The notes beneath the pieces were generated by a model. It was not told the origin of the DNA. It saw only the letters and a list, made by a program, of their open reading frames with translations, and ran no database searches. The translations under genes and the position numbers were made by a program. A stretch of 64,000 nt of DNA from Cyrtodaria siliqua (Eukaryota > Mollusca > Bivalvia > Adapedonta > Hiatellidae), in contig JAWPHD010011501.1 of NCBI GenBank assembly GCA_037043455.1, positions 1 through 64,000 of the forward strand, read 5' to 3'. Of this stretch, positions 25,595 through 37,600 are shown piece by piece (positions within the stretch are counted from its first letter, which is position 1; each line of letters opens with the position of its first letter).

Positions 25595-28500
25595 CTGTAA
25601 ATAAATGAGTAACATTAGATACTTGTTACTGTTGTTAAAGACATGTGAAGTGAATAAGTGAAAATTCACCCATTCGAGCAATGCAGTCACTAGTAGGCAG
25701 TGTTTACACACATCATTTACACGTTAGGTTCTACACATCATTTACACGTTAGGTTCTACACATCATTTACACGTTAGGTTCTACACATATTTATTCAAGA
25801 AAAAACTCTTGTTGAAAGCCATAAAGTAATGTCATTTATTTATATATTTCCTCATCTTTTCTATTTTAATCTAACCGCAAAACAACTAACTCTTTTCGTC
25901 TATTTTAAAACATTTACGCTTATCTCCATAAACGACATTCATAATAAAATAAAAATCTACAGTATGTCTTCGAGCAGGGAACAATAAACTGTTTACCATA
26001 AAAAGTCTTTTAAAACTGAGTTCCAATATGGGACAAAAGATTACAGTGTTGATAAAACAGAGTTCTATAAATGTGGCAAGTTTCATAAGAGATAGATTAT
26101 AGTGAATGTGGACAGGTCCTTCACACTGTAGACCAGAAGTTTTTAAAACAAATAAGTGGGTTGTAAATGGTTATGAATTTGCATAACTTTAAACAAAGCC
26201 TACAGATGTTTTATACACCCTTTATATTTAAAGGCTTTTAGTCTGATAAACATAGGTGGTGTCTGCAGATGGATCACTGACATTGTATAGTATATATCAT
26301 ACCCGAGTGTTCGTACTTGTGTCTGGCGAGGGACGACTGTTTACTGAAAACCTTGTTACACTGGTCGCAGGCGTACAAGCCTTCCTCTCGGTCAACACGG
26401 TGGTTCTTCCAGGACTTGCGCTTCTTCTTTAATGGCTGATCCTCGTCCGTGGACATAGAGTCTTCGAAGTCGAGCTGAACCTCTTCTGATTCCATCTATA
26501 AATAGAACAAGTTATTTCCATAAAATGTCTGTGGGATATCTTCAATCACAAATTGGAGTTCATCCTTGTTTAAAATCACTGTTTAACATCATTTTTCAGC
26601 ACATGTTAAGCCGTGTATGATGGTCGATTTTTTTGTGGTGGAGGCAGACCACCCACTTACTTAGTCCTGGGTAGAACCAGTACTGTACACCTCCCACCAT
26701 CCATATCATCGATAATTTCTCACAAGAGGAGTTCCCCGTGGGATTCGTATCGACAATTTCTCACTTACAAGTGGAGTTCCCCCGTGGGATTCGTACCTAC
26801 AGCGGTGAGAGGCAAGAAGGTTTACAACGCAATGCTGTTAACCCCTCGACCATGGAGGCGCTTGAAGAAAACTGAGTGTAATATCTGAGTACAACTGGAG
26901 TTATACCGAGTTAAACTGGGTGTAATACTTGAGTAAAATGTTATACTGAAGTAAAACAGGATATTATACTGCGGTAAAACTTCAGTTACACTGAAGTAAA
27001 AGTGGGTGTAATACTCATAAAACTGGAGTCATACAGGAGTAAAACTGGTTGTAATATAGGAGTAAAACTGGGGTTATACTTAAAAGTGAAAATGGGTGTA
27101 ATACGGCATTTAAATTTAAACTGTTATATGAGAATTATTAATCTGAAAGACTTCAATAATTGCCTTTTTCAAAAGAATTCATAGCAAGTTAAATTGATAT
27201 CTGTGTTTCTTAATAGAAAAACCTGATTACAATTCTTATGCGTTTTGACATGACCTCTATTTAAGGTTTGAATTTGATCTTTTCCTAGAAAATCGCTTTT
27301 TTTTTTGTAATACATTTACTGTAATATTTCTTAGGTACAGACAGACTTCTAAAGTTCAAGCTATAAATGCTATACTATTTTATGATTTATTTTTATCAAT
27401 CTAGTAATAAATGTTCCCTTTAATGGACCCATTTGTCATTTCGGTGATTGGCGAATCCATAACATTTTTCTCCATTTGGAGATTGCGTTTATCGTTATTG
27501 TTTCCAATAAAGCACAATTGTCTTGTTTCTACGATGACTTCGGTGTCCAAATCAATTAGGGAATTTGTATTTTTGTATTCTTCGCCCAACAAAACCAATA
27601 CAAGCATCTTTTTGATGGGTACCATCCTATAGCGCTCATAAATCATCTGCGTAAACACAATGTTACTGTAAGAGGTAAATCAATAACTTGATTGCCATGG
27701 AAACGGTTTGACAAATTTCAATATTTTGCCTAGATCTACTCTAAAACCATCTCCGACTCGTAAGCAAGCACGTACCGCAATGTTAATTCTTTTTTTTACA
27801 ACATCGTAGGTATCGATTCAGAATTTACAATCTTTATTTAGATAATGTTTTACATATCGATCTACAATGTACAATGTGGTTGTATTTACATGGAATAATG
27901 GAAATTAGAGATGTTGTATTTAGACTGATTGTCTAAACGTGCGGTAATTAGCCATCGAACAATTTTCAATTCTCAAGTTGTTATGTAAGTTACATGGCAT
28001 AAATATATACCCAAACAAATTAATTAGTATCCTATAGACATCCCACACGAGATTATAATAATCCATCATGAGTATGCATGCGAGATATGGAAATATCCCC
28101 AGAGGGTCAGAATTGTAACCAGGGACGAGGTTCTGCCAAGTCCCCGAGGGTCATCTGATTATCTCACATGGATAAACTCATGATGGATTATTTTTCTCCC
28201 ATTATGCGCTTAGTACAGGCATACAAACTTCAATAACTGTGTAAGATTAATGCTACAATAAGGCGATGTCAACACGATGTCATGATGTCTCATGTAAGAC
28301 AAGAGTTATTTCACGAGGAAAACGCCTATCGCACATGACTAGAAATGGGAGAAAAATTGTTCAGTCTAGTATAAAGCTATTCAACTCCAGAAGAGAATTC
28401 TTTTTTTTGGGATTTTGTGAACTAGGTTCATATTCAGCTTTTGTTCAGTAAAACCTATATTTAACAAATGTTCTCTTGAATTATTATGTTAGTTGAAATC

Positions 28501-31500
28501 AAGGCAATGAATCTACACAATCTGACACAAAACTCTGCCCTAGATGCAGCATTCATTCTGCAAACAACTACAAACACACACACATGATTGGCTGGATTTG
28601 AAAATGTGTTTTGTTAGTTCTCAAAAAGACCATGCGCTACACACATCAATATTTATCGACTTGATCTAAATGAAACTTGGTGAATAATTTTTAGACTAAA
28701 ATATGAAATTATTATTTTGTGCAAATTGTGAACTCTAAATAAAGCTTCTAATATACAACGCAAAACGGAAATGAAATTCATTTTTTTTATAAGGATTATG
28801 TCCCCTGATTGGTGTTAATCACATTGAAGCGCGTTTAAAACAGGTAAAAATTAGAACTTTGAAAATTGCCCGACAAGTGTATTGAAACTTGAAATACATG
28901 TATGGTATGCTACCTTTACACCAGTAGTTTGCTGTACTGCAAGTTTCAGTTTAAAATAGGCATTTTTGAGTTGGATTTTTTACCCATTGTATACGCAATT
29001 TTTATCGGATTACACATCAGGGGTCAATGACCTTAATAGTGTATTAGGTGTTATTGTGAATAATGTGAACACAAGCACAATACAGGGGTACTATCACAAG
29101 TGTCCGGGAACATACGGTGATTATCCGAAAACAAAAGTTGCTATCGATTTAATAAAAAAAATACTGACTTGACAGTTTGTGCTTTTGCTTTTTATTGTTA
29201 ATGTCGTTTGTTGTCCAGAAATAAAGTGGAATTTCAGAAATCTAGCAAAAAGAAAACTACCAGAGAGATATTGTTATATATAACAATATAATAGAAGAAT
29301 TGTTTTCAAGAAATGAGCAGAGAATTTGCTAGCATTTTTCAAATCTTTTTGTCAAAACAATGAAAATAAATAAATAGGAGTATGCTTTTGAAACAGTTTA
29401 GTTTCATAAAATTGCTCTTTTCAAACTTTTGGATTTTTTTGTATCTATTGAAAGCCTTGTTAATTTCTGCATCTTCAATTTGACTAGGTATGATTTCATA
29501 ACAGACAAACTGCCTCACGAGCAACAAACACAACAGGGTCAATCTCAGTCAGGAACAAGTAAGCAATCGGGTAAAATACTGTGATGAACAGTACAAAATA
29601 GTCTCACCAAACGTGGATTAAATTTCAAAGCTAATTTTCCATTTCTTTTCTTTTTTTTATTCTTTTTTTTTTTTGAAAACAGCTCCGTTTCTAAAACAGG
29701 AGTTAAAAGTACTTACAAGAATTTGTAACACTTATCATTTAAAATATATAGATTTGAACTGAAGTTGTTTTTTGTTTAGTTTTAAGTCAACAAAATCCAA
29801 CAATTTGGTGAGACTTTTTGCAACAAGGCAAAAGACAATTCTTCACAAAGAGATCAAGGTCGACTCATATCTGCCACATAGCAGCCACAAAGCAAACTTT
29901 TAACTCTTTTAAAAAGAATCAACATTTCAAACAAACAAGTGAGTTGATTCCACAAACCACAATTATTTTTATGATCAAAAGACAAGAACTATTATGTAAG
30001 AAATCTATAGTGACCAAACTGGAATATTTCGGGGAAAATGCTATGCATGGACTTGCTATAGTATTTCACTATAAACTTGGTCTAAGATATTTAACTTTAA
30101 TACTGTTTGTTTTTTCTCAATTTGTGGTATGTGGATCACTCAAGGGAACAGTTCAATTATCAAGTTAAACAATCAGAAATGAATGCAAAATGTCTGTCCC
30201 ATTTAATTTTTTCCCCAAAACAAGTGAACAATATATAAATAAACCTGAATTTTTTTTTAATAATAAATTTTGATTTTTTCAAAATTGTTTTAAGCGAGCA
30301 TTATTTAACTGTTCCCTTGTAAGGTGTAAGTGAAAATGAAGTAAAAAACCAGCCTGATACGAACATAGCAATCTACCTGTCTCCAGGTCTTCTTGCGCAG
30401 ACGCTTTGGCTTGCCAACCATGTTTGCCGCCCGCTGTTTGCCAGACATGATGTTTGCCGCCCGTTGTGCTGCCTCCGCTAGAGTCGCCAGATTGTGTGTG
30501 TCTTCTGGTAGAGCGTCGTGAGACATCCGCTTTAGGTGGGACTGGTTAGAGGTGTCGGAGTCGGAGGTCATGTGTGACTGAGTTGTTGCCCTCGAGTACG
30601 GTGGAGTTGAGTCTCTTGAGTGGGAGTTTGCTTCTTTGATGGCCTCGTCGATGACTAGTCTAGAGCAGGAGCCACTGTCGAGTTTGGAATTGTCTGAACC
30701 ATTATTAGCAGCATCAAACAGAAGACTGCCACTGCTGTTGTTTGTATCGAGGGTAGCACTGGATGGGTACGCAGGCATCTTGAGGATGGAAGCCATCGAC
30801 TGGTGAAACAGCTGAGTCTGGAGGGTGTGGGCAAGACTGGGTGACATGGTGCCCGTGAGATGCGGAAGGCGCTTGTTCAGGATCATACCTTCTTGCTGCA
30901 TGTATTTAAAGATGGCCGAATCTTGGAGGAACCTCTTTTGTGTCATCTGACTTGCCGAATCTTTTTCATGATTGCGATTCATCTGATTCTCCACCGAGCT
31001 TTCCCTTTCGACTGAGCTGTCCTTCTTGACACTTAGATTCAGAACCTGATCGTCATGTGAAATGTCCGAGGTTGACAAGCTCGAAACACTCCCTCCATGA
31101 GCCAATGGTGGAGTTTTGCGAACACTCAAGTCTAGTGGCAGCTCGCCTGGACCAATCTTGTACTGCGATGGAGGGCTGGGTTGGTGGACTGGAACCTTGC
31201 TGCTCAAACCGATCATGCTGGGAAGTTTGGGAACGTTTGGAATGTATGTTGGCGATTTAGACCACTCTCGATCTAGGTTTTCCGTTTTCACCGTAGCTAG
31301 ACTGAAGGCAAATTCACGACCCTGTTTCCTCTCCCTAGCCCTCATATTCTGGAACCAAACTTGGACGACTCTCTTTGGGAAGCCAATTTTATTGCCCATT
31401 CTTATCAGTTCAAACTTTCTCGGCCTGGGGTTGCTGATATACTGTGCCTTCAAGAAGTTCTGCTGCTCTTCTGTGAATAGAGACCTGATTCTCATCTTCT

Positions 31501-34500
31501 TCTCGTCAAAGGTGATATCGTTGTCCTTGTACAATTCTTCCACCTCTTCCTCATCTGTGTCATTACCCACACTCCCGTTTGGCGTTGTTTCAAGATGGCT
31601 GATGTCAGATACCGTGCTGTGAGGGGACTGGCAGGCCTCGATTTGCGTTCGATTTTGGATCAGGTCCTTGTTGTGTTTACACATATATCTCTCATGCTGA
31701 TGTTTAGCCACCGGACTCTCAAACACCTCACCACAGTAATGGCATGGCATGGCTCGCTTTGTGGTTTTGTCACTTTCTGACTGAGAAGTTACACTCTGAT
31801 CATTCACAGCTTCATTGTCCTGGTTCAGTGTTTCAGTTTTCACTTGCACATCTGGAACTTTTAGTTCAGTAGATTTAGCTTCACTATGTTCACTAATTGT
31901 CTTTGCTGGCTCATCAGACGTTGTTGACATGGGCTCAGGCACAGGTTCTTCTTTGAATAGCAGCAGTTTGGTGTTGGAATTGACATCCGGGGAAATTTGC
32001 TCTAAATGTGGGTGTGGGGAATGGCTCGGTGCTCGTTCTCTGACAGGAGTGGCTCGCTCATTGGTGGAAGGTGCTCGTTCCACACTGGAAGTTGCTCTCT
32101 CACTGATGGGAGTTGCCCGTTCACTGACTGGGGTCATGTCTCGGTACGACTGACTGCCAGGTGTTGTACTTCTACCACGGGAGTGACTGGGTGGGGGAGA
32201 TGATAGGCTGAAGGCATATGCACTGTACGGTGACACACTCCTCCCTGAATGACTATGGGGTGAAAAGCTGCGTGTTGATTGGCTGTGAGGCGACAAGCTT
32301 CTGGTTGACCTTGACATGGAGGAACCACTGGACATGGATGGATGTGGTGACTCGCTTAGACGGTCCTTTCCAGAATCTTGATCACTCTGGGACTGCTTCA
32401 TGCCTGTAAAACCAGGTAACGCTAGGCCGTGTGGTAGATGATGAGTAGGGAGAGACTGTGCTACGGAGTAGATCGGGTGAAGGAATCCATCGGGTGAGGC
32501 AAACATCTGCGGCGGGTAGTAGAAAGGTGGCATGCCTTTCTGCTGACTGTAGGGGTTGGGCATGAAGTGCTGTTGATGTTGATGGGCGAGAGTGACAGGT
32601 ACCGACGACCTCGAGAACTGGGTCATCTTGGTGCTTGCAAACGAAACAGGCATCTTTTGTACGAAACTTCCCAGACTCTGAGTGACAGCTTGGCTGATGG
32701 TTTGACCTAGATTCTGTAAGCCATCTTGTCCCCCTACTCGCGCCTTATGAGCCGACAGACCCCAGCACTTCTTGGACGTAGTATGGCTGCTGAATGACCC
32801 TGAATGTGAAAATCTCTTCCCGCGGTTGTTGCAGATGAATGGTTTCTCACCACTGTGTATGCGCACATGTTCTTTTAGATGGTGCTTAAACTTGAAGGCT
32901 TTACCACACTCGGGGCACTTGAACTTGCGTAGGTCTGTGCTTTCATTGTGACTGATCATGTGACGCTGCAGACGGTACACATTGGCGAAAGTTTTGTTGC
33001 AGACGGTACATATCTGCGAGGTGGGTGAATGGAGAGTGAGATGTTTGTCGAGCTGGGATTTCTGGTGGAATGTCTCGTCACACTTCGGGCACATAAACTT
33101 GAGGGGTTTGTCAGCATGGACCTCTCGCATGTGATCGCGCAGCACGATGGCTCGTAGAAAAGTCTGGGGACAGTGCATACACTTCAGCACAATCTCTTCT
33201 TCACTCAGTCCTCCTGCAATGTACATACATCAATATGTGTAACAGGCTATAATATACCTTTGATAGATAAAAATATACAGAAGTGGGTTTTTGTCCATCT
33301 GGGATAAAACGAAACCAACTGCTACCATGTCTGTGAGATTGTTGCAAGAAACAGTGAAGTATTTAAATTAATATGGATGATGTTAAAATTCATATGAAGG
33401 TAGAATGTATTTTTTAAACAATATCCATTCTTCATGAATTAGTCGTGGCTCAAAGCTGATTTTCTCAACAAAAAAATAAATAAAAATAAATTAATGGTGC
33501 CATTCTTAACACGAAGTGTTTGCTGTGCTCCTACTAAGAATTTGTGGGTATGTGACTAAATAATTTGTTGCCAGGACTTTTTCATAGACATTTGCAATGA
33601 AAATGCACAAATCATGTAAAAAAACAACCATTTCAACCCCATAAGAGTGACCAGTCAGTAAAAAAACTTGGTTAGCTGCAATTTATGCACGTAGGTATGA
33701 GGACGGACTATCCCTCCATCCTTCATGCTACAATTAACTATATTTTAGAAACTGTCCCTTACCATCTTCATTGTGTGTCTCCTCTCCGTCACTGACTGGT
33801 TCAGGGTAGATAACTGCGGTGTCGCCACGGTTCAGTAACTCCGCTATCTGTGCGTCCTCCGTCTGTTTGCCCCTCTGTCTCCCATCTCCAGCGACCGTCT
33901 GCTGCAGCGGGACTTTGTCTCCATCAGACGTCGAGTCGGGTGTGGCCAACTGTAACTTCTGCTGCTGCTGTTGTTGTTGTTGCTGTTGGATCTCTGTATA
34001 ATAGAACAGTTGTTTAATACAACGCCAGATGACAATGGTGATTTTTTTAAGACTTTTAACAAAATTTTATTTAAAAAGTCATATATTCTGTATTAACAGT
34101 ACTGTGGTGTATAGCTGACATAAATACTTCAAACAGCTTTTCAAGTTCAGAACTATTTGTGTGCTCATGCGCTCATGGACATTTCATGCACATCATAACA
34201 TTATAGGTTAAACAATATTCTTTGGTAAAATATTTTTCAACTTGGGATAATCTTGTACCAAGTTTTGACCAAAAAATATTGCATTTAAACTGTAGCACTC
34301 TAAACAGATAATTTCATCCAAGGTTGACACATGCTCTGTGTTTGTCGCTGCTTTATTTCTGTGAACATTGCCTACAGCCAGTTGCCACAGAAAACACCTG
34401 AAATATATCTTAATGCCAAGCTTCCTCACTACCAAGGGTTACACAATGAAGTCAAGAGAAGATAACTCACCTCTCAGGATCGCAGTGACCTTTTCTTCAG

Positions 34501-34680
34501 GAGAGGGCTCGGCCTTCTTCGCTGTGACCGGCGACGGTGTGTCTCTATCATGGCACATGTCAGCATCATCGTTGTCGCTATGGTAACTGCTGCCTGACGG
34601 GGAATGTGTGGAGATTATCTGGTTCTTATTGTCGTCGAGCGTTACCTCCTCTGGTTCGTCACCATCAACACCGTTTTCCA
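25353..34680 (-). CDS. ZEB/Zfh-1 zinc-finger E-box-binding homeobox repressor, partial (5 exons)
   Basis: Join: 34680-34471, 33993-33763, 33213-30377, 26495-26303, 25594-25353; 1237 residues to the stop, 5' end missing. Nuclear DNA-binding repressor; relatives bind CACCTG E-boxes through the two finger clusters and recruit CtBP, controlling mesoderm, neural and epithelial-mesenchymal programmes. Numbering from the first residue here: acidic N terminus; Q10 tract (73-82); DTAVIYPE (128-135), also in vertebrate ZEBs; zinc fingers at 159-180, 189-209, 216-236, 247-267 and 275-297; Ser/Pro-rich linker; C2HC finger 638-659 ending HERYMC; homeodomain 720-779; CtBP motif PLDLS 840-844 and a weaker VLNLS 871-875; VKTE sumoylation-type sites at 605 and 789; C-terminal fingers from 1136, 1164 and 1192. 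The tail after the last finger is about 20 residues, far shorter than the acidic tail of vertebrate ZEBs. Oddity: Arg278 replaces a zinc-binding Cys in finger 5. Confidence 0.96.
25595..26302 (-). other. ZEB intron d/e
   Basis: 708 bp with consensus ends. It contains three tandem copies of ACACATCATTTACACGTTAGGTTCT (25-bp unit, about 25706-25782). No conserved element was recognised. Confidence 0.85.
26303..26495 (-). CDS. ZEB exon d: basic signal and first C-terminal finger
   Basis: 193 nt, phase 0 in and phase 1 out. The acceptor is TTTATAG|ATGGAATC and the donor CTCGG|GTATGA. It encodes an acidic stretch, the basic cluster [13 protein letters not shown] (nuclear localisation type) and the finger [21 protein letters not shown]1136/C1139/H1152/H1156. 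Vertebrate ZEBs have the same order, with YACDLCDK..SSLLRHKYEHTG. The ATG at the exon start is in frame but is an internal Met, since the frame joins exon c without a gap. Confidence 0.94.
26592..26873 (-). mobile_element. tRNA-derived SINE, near full length, minus strand
   Basis: In reverse complement it starts GCCTCCATGGTCGAGGGGTTAACAGC (box A-like GGTCGAGGGGTTAA). Box B is GGTACGAATCCCAC, and the body contains GGTTCTACCCAGG and GGTGGTCTGCCTCCACC. A block containing CGAATCCCACGGGGAACTCC is duplicated inside. Fragments of the same family occur at 12947 and 51357. Confidence 0.78.
26874..27110. repeat. Degenerate short tandem array
   Basis: Repeats near GAGTAAAACTGGGGTTATACT, alternating with GGTGTAATACT, follow the SINE directly. 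It may have grown from the SINE boundary. Confidence 0.6.
27401..27658 (-). other. Unassigned 85-codon open frame inside an intron
   Basis: Reads open on the same strand as ZEB, with [20 protein letters not shown] followed by a polar region. No family was recognised, it is AT-rich, and it has no splice context linking it to ZEB (no consensus acceptor in the right phase was noticed). Possibly a decayed mobile-element gene, or chance. Confidence 0.15.
28046..28197. mobile_element. Small foldback element/MITE
   Basis: Inverted repeats ATAATCCATCATGAGT (28058-28073) and ACTCATGATGGATTAT (28176-28191) are perfect. An inner pair, CCCAGAGGGTCAG and CCCGAGGGTCA, is a direct repeat. Total about 150 bp, non-coding. 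Confidence 0.7.
30377..33213 (-). CDS. ZEB exon c: N-terminal fingers, linker, homeodomain, CtBP motifs
   Basis: Large exon, 2837 nt, phase 1 in and phase 0 out. The acceptor is TACATTGCAG|GAGGAC and the donor GAGACAG|GTAGAT; the frame stays open past the donor to 30305, but homology favours splicing. It holds five N-terminal fingers; a linker with three [13 protein letters not shown] decapeptides and five ERATP-like octapeptides (32024-32122); the C2HC finger [16 protein letters not shown]; and a homeodomain (31319-31498) with canonical F8, L16, W48, F49, N51 and R53. PLDLS is at 31124-31138. The end is basic ([12 protein letters not shown]), a likely nuclear localisation signal. In finger 5 the codon at 32824-32822 is CGC (Arg) where a zinc-binding Cys (TGC/TGT) is expected. 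Confidence 0.96.
33214..33762 (-). other. ZEB intron b/c
   Basis: 549 bp, AT-rich, with clean GTAAGG donor and TTGCAG acceptor. Nothing else recognised. Confidence 0.9.
33763..33993 (-). CDS. ZEB exon b: polyglutamine and DTAVIYPE motif
   Basis: 231 nt, phase 1 in and out. The acceptor is TTATACAG|AGATCC and the donor AAGATG|GTAAGG. It begins EIQ followed by ten glutamines coded by mixed CAA/CAG, then a Gln/Asp-rich stretch and [20 protein letters not shown]. The DTAVIYPE core also occurs just before the N-terminal fingers of vertebrate ZEB1, so it marks orthology independently of the fingers. The polyQ run is probably length-variable. Confidence 0.93.
33994..34470 (-). other. ZEB intron a/b
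   Basis: 477 bp with GTGAGT donor and TATACAG acceptor. Nothing else recognised. Confidence 0.9.
34471..34680 (-). CDS. ZEB exon a: acidic N-terminal segment
   Basis: First recognisable coding exon, 210 nt. The acceptor is TTTTTCAG|TGGAAAAC and the donor GAGAG|GTGAGT, both strong. It enters in phase 1 (the first codon needs one base from an upstream exon) and leaves in phase 1. It encodes an acidic, Ser-rich stretch including [19 protein letters not shown] and [18 protein letters not shown]. In vertebrate ZEBs the second coding exon likewise follows a very short first exon (MADGPRCKRRKQANPRR-type) and starts just before an acidic stretch, so a tiny upstream exon is expected. I did not find it in this window. 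Confidence 0.88.
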
Positions 34681-37600
34681 CTGAAAAACACAACAAAGAT
34701 TCTTCTAGGTAATTGTTTTGTATATTTATTTGTTTTTCTAGGATGCCAACTAAGAGGGGCACCACAGGGAAGTGGGAAAGGTGGGGCACTGCAGGGAATT
34801 GGGAAAGGTGGGGCACTGCAGGGAAGTGTTAACACTGAAAAGGGGTCAAAACCATTAGGACTGGTGGAAATCTGATCTCCCTGCCATCCTCCTTAAATGA
34901 GTGCAGCTTAATGAAACAAATATAAAAATATAAGAAATAGGAGAGTTTCAGAGACAAAGACTGTCTGTAATATATAGGAATCTGGAGCTAATTAATGTGA
35001 TGTGGCAAAAAATACACCTGACTCACAAATGTCTAAAAGTTGCTACAAATGTGCATGTTTCAGTCACCTGTTTATGAAACACCCCTGTATTACTTCTGAG
35101 AACAGTTTAATGTATGTTAATATCATTTAAAGTATGTTTTTTTCCTGAACCAATTTGATAAGAATTATTTCCTGACCACCTGACTGTTATATATATAATT
35201 GCATGTCTAATGTTGCAATGATGAAGTAAGTGTTTGACCTACATACATAATTATATCTCCATCTAGACCTGGACACCTGATAGGTGATACACCCTGGTGT
35301 AGATATGTGCAGGTACAGGCAGAATCTCTCAGGTAACCCATATCTAACTTGAGCTATTTAACCAGGATAAAATTCCACCTTAATTTAATTTGTAGCTGAT
35401 AAGGTTCATTTGATACCTTTACATCAAAACAACATGTTTAAACTTTTGTTAGACATAAAATTATTACCACCTTTTGATAGATAACCAGGCTATAATAAAA
35501 TTAATTACATGATTTTGGATCCTTTGTAAACTTTGAGTGCTGCCAACATTACAAAGAATTTTTGCCATACTGAACTTCAGTAAAATCATTTTGCACAAAC
35601 AGAGGGACACAAGACAAACTTGATTTGTATATAACTTGCAGTGTCCAATTAGTTCCTTTCTACATAACTTGCCTATATCCAAGTCATTTTTAATAACAGT
35701 TAAAATGATTTCAGATTAATAAACCAAGTTCAAGTCATTTTTAATAACAGTTAAAATGATTTCAGATTAATAAACCAAGTTCCCATCTACCTGGGGTCAT
35801 CCAAACTAATACTCAGCTGCTCCCAGTATTATCTGCAACTGGAAGTGGCTCTAACTAAATACATGTGCCCTTAAAACAATCACGCTTTAATTAAACTAAT
35901 CAAAGCTGTGGAAGTCTGTATGAAGCATATTACACTACATGTAAAAATACACAGGTTAGTGAATGATCTGTGGGAGATCTGTTATACAATGTTCACCTAT
36001 CAAATTAGTACTTACACATATCTGAACAATATATCTGGTTAAAGAAATCAGGAGCTAATATCCAAGATAAGATAGCAGACTTGCAATGTATCTACCACGG
36101 TTTAAATGAAGGCATAGAAATATATGCGCCCTATTTATTTTTTAAAAGAGAAAAGAACAGCAGAACTGAACAAATTATCATGAGGAGCTATTACATAGAT
36201 GACAACAGAACCTCACACAATTATCTTAGCTTACTCTAATAATACTCACTGAAGTAGATTCAAAACACATCTATTGGAAGATCATCTGCTTTAGAAGACT
36301 TCCCAGTTGTATAATTTTGAATTAAAAATGCACCTGTATCAATCACCACCTGTGTTAAGATACCAATCTTGCTGCCACACTTTAGTGGTCTCTTAAAACA
36401 GATTTGACTGTAGCACTGCAACATATTACTCGGTTGTGCTCTATGCAGTGCGACTTAACCCTATACCACCACCCATTAACACACACACCATACTACCCAT
36501 TAACACACACACCATATTAGAATTTCTTCTGAGAAAAACAGTAATTGGCAAAGTCTGCCACCAGAATGAAGAAATAAAATTATACACATGTTTAAGGATT
36601 AAGAGTCTCAGACCACTATCTGAGTATTCAGTTCAATAGCCATTCAGTTTGGCATTTTCTTACACTTGCCTAATTGTACGTCTACAATTATGTCTACTGC
36701 AGGTGTTTTTTCATTAATAGATACAAAAGTTCAACAAAAAGAAAACCAAAACTGTTCCTACCTGAAATCAACTCCCTACTTATCCGTCCTCCAAAACTCC
36801 AACAAAAGTTCTTATTTAATGACGACCCTCCTCTCATATTAAAATAATGCATCTTCTCTTAAATTACTTTTTTCTTAAACAATATATAAAAAGCTTTGCA
36901 ATTTAATCTCTTCTAATACAACCGTTGCTACATTCTCAAATAAAAACCTCAAATGCAAGTTCTAAGCCTCTCAAATAGTTATTGAATTCTATTTAACATC
37001 CAATCCGGCAATTACTAACAATAATCACCGTAGCAGATCACCGATACATTAAACCACAATCTGATGTTAAAATGATGTTCATTTGTGCCAGGTATCCAGT
37101 TTTTATCCTTGTATCATTCTCCTTTTACTGTTAAACCAACCAATTAAATCAACTGTCAACAAAGCTCTTCATTGGTTTCCCACCTCATCCAATCCTAAAT
37201 TTACCTGTGCAAAATCAGAGTTGACAGAATGGATTACCTGTATTGACGGAGGCGTGGCTATGTCACACGCCATCTCTCTCCAGCTCCACAAGCCTATCAC
37301 CTGACCTGATGTATTGATTTTGCCATCAGCTAGGTGTGAGGCAGGGAGATGTGCCTGCCTGGCAGCTATAACAGTATCCCACAATGACACAGCTTCTATA
37401 CAGCCATTATGAATTTATCAATAGCTAGATCTGGAACTGCCATTGATTTCTCTGCCATGAGAGTTCCAGTCAGCCTCAGTGAGCATTGCTGATTGGTGAT
37501 TTACATTTAAAACCATCAGCTCAATTTCTAACTAAAGCAAATGCTTGTGGGTTTTGTGTGGGTTTGTTTTTTCAAAAAAGAAAAGAAAAAAAAGCTCCAT

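Larger units (their letters stand above)
26496..30376 (-). other. ZEB intron c/d
   Basis: 3.9-kb intron holding a SINE, an adjoining short tandem array, a foldback element and an unassigned open frame (listed separately). A 22-bp perfect palindrome, ATATTGTTATATATAACAATAT, is at 29268-29289. The remainder is AT-rich and unremarkable. Confidence 0.85.

Noticed and set aside
31116..31622. 168-codon plus-strand frame within ZEB exon c
   Set aside because: Antisense shadow of a conserved coding exon containing the homeodomain and PLDLS motif.
37250..37285. ATGGCG..ATACAG|GTAATC on the minus strand as an alternative start exon
   Set aside because: It ends in phase 0 and the phase-1 frame has a stop; cannot join exon a directly.
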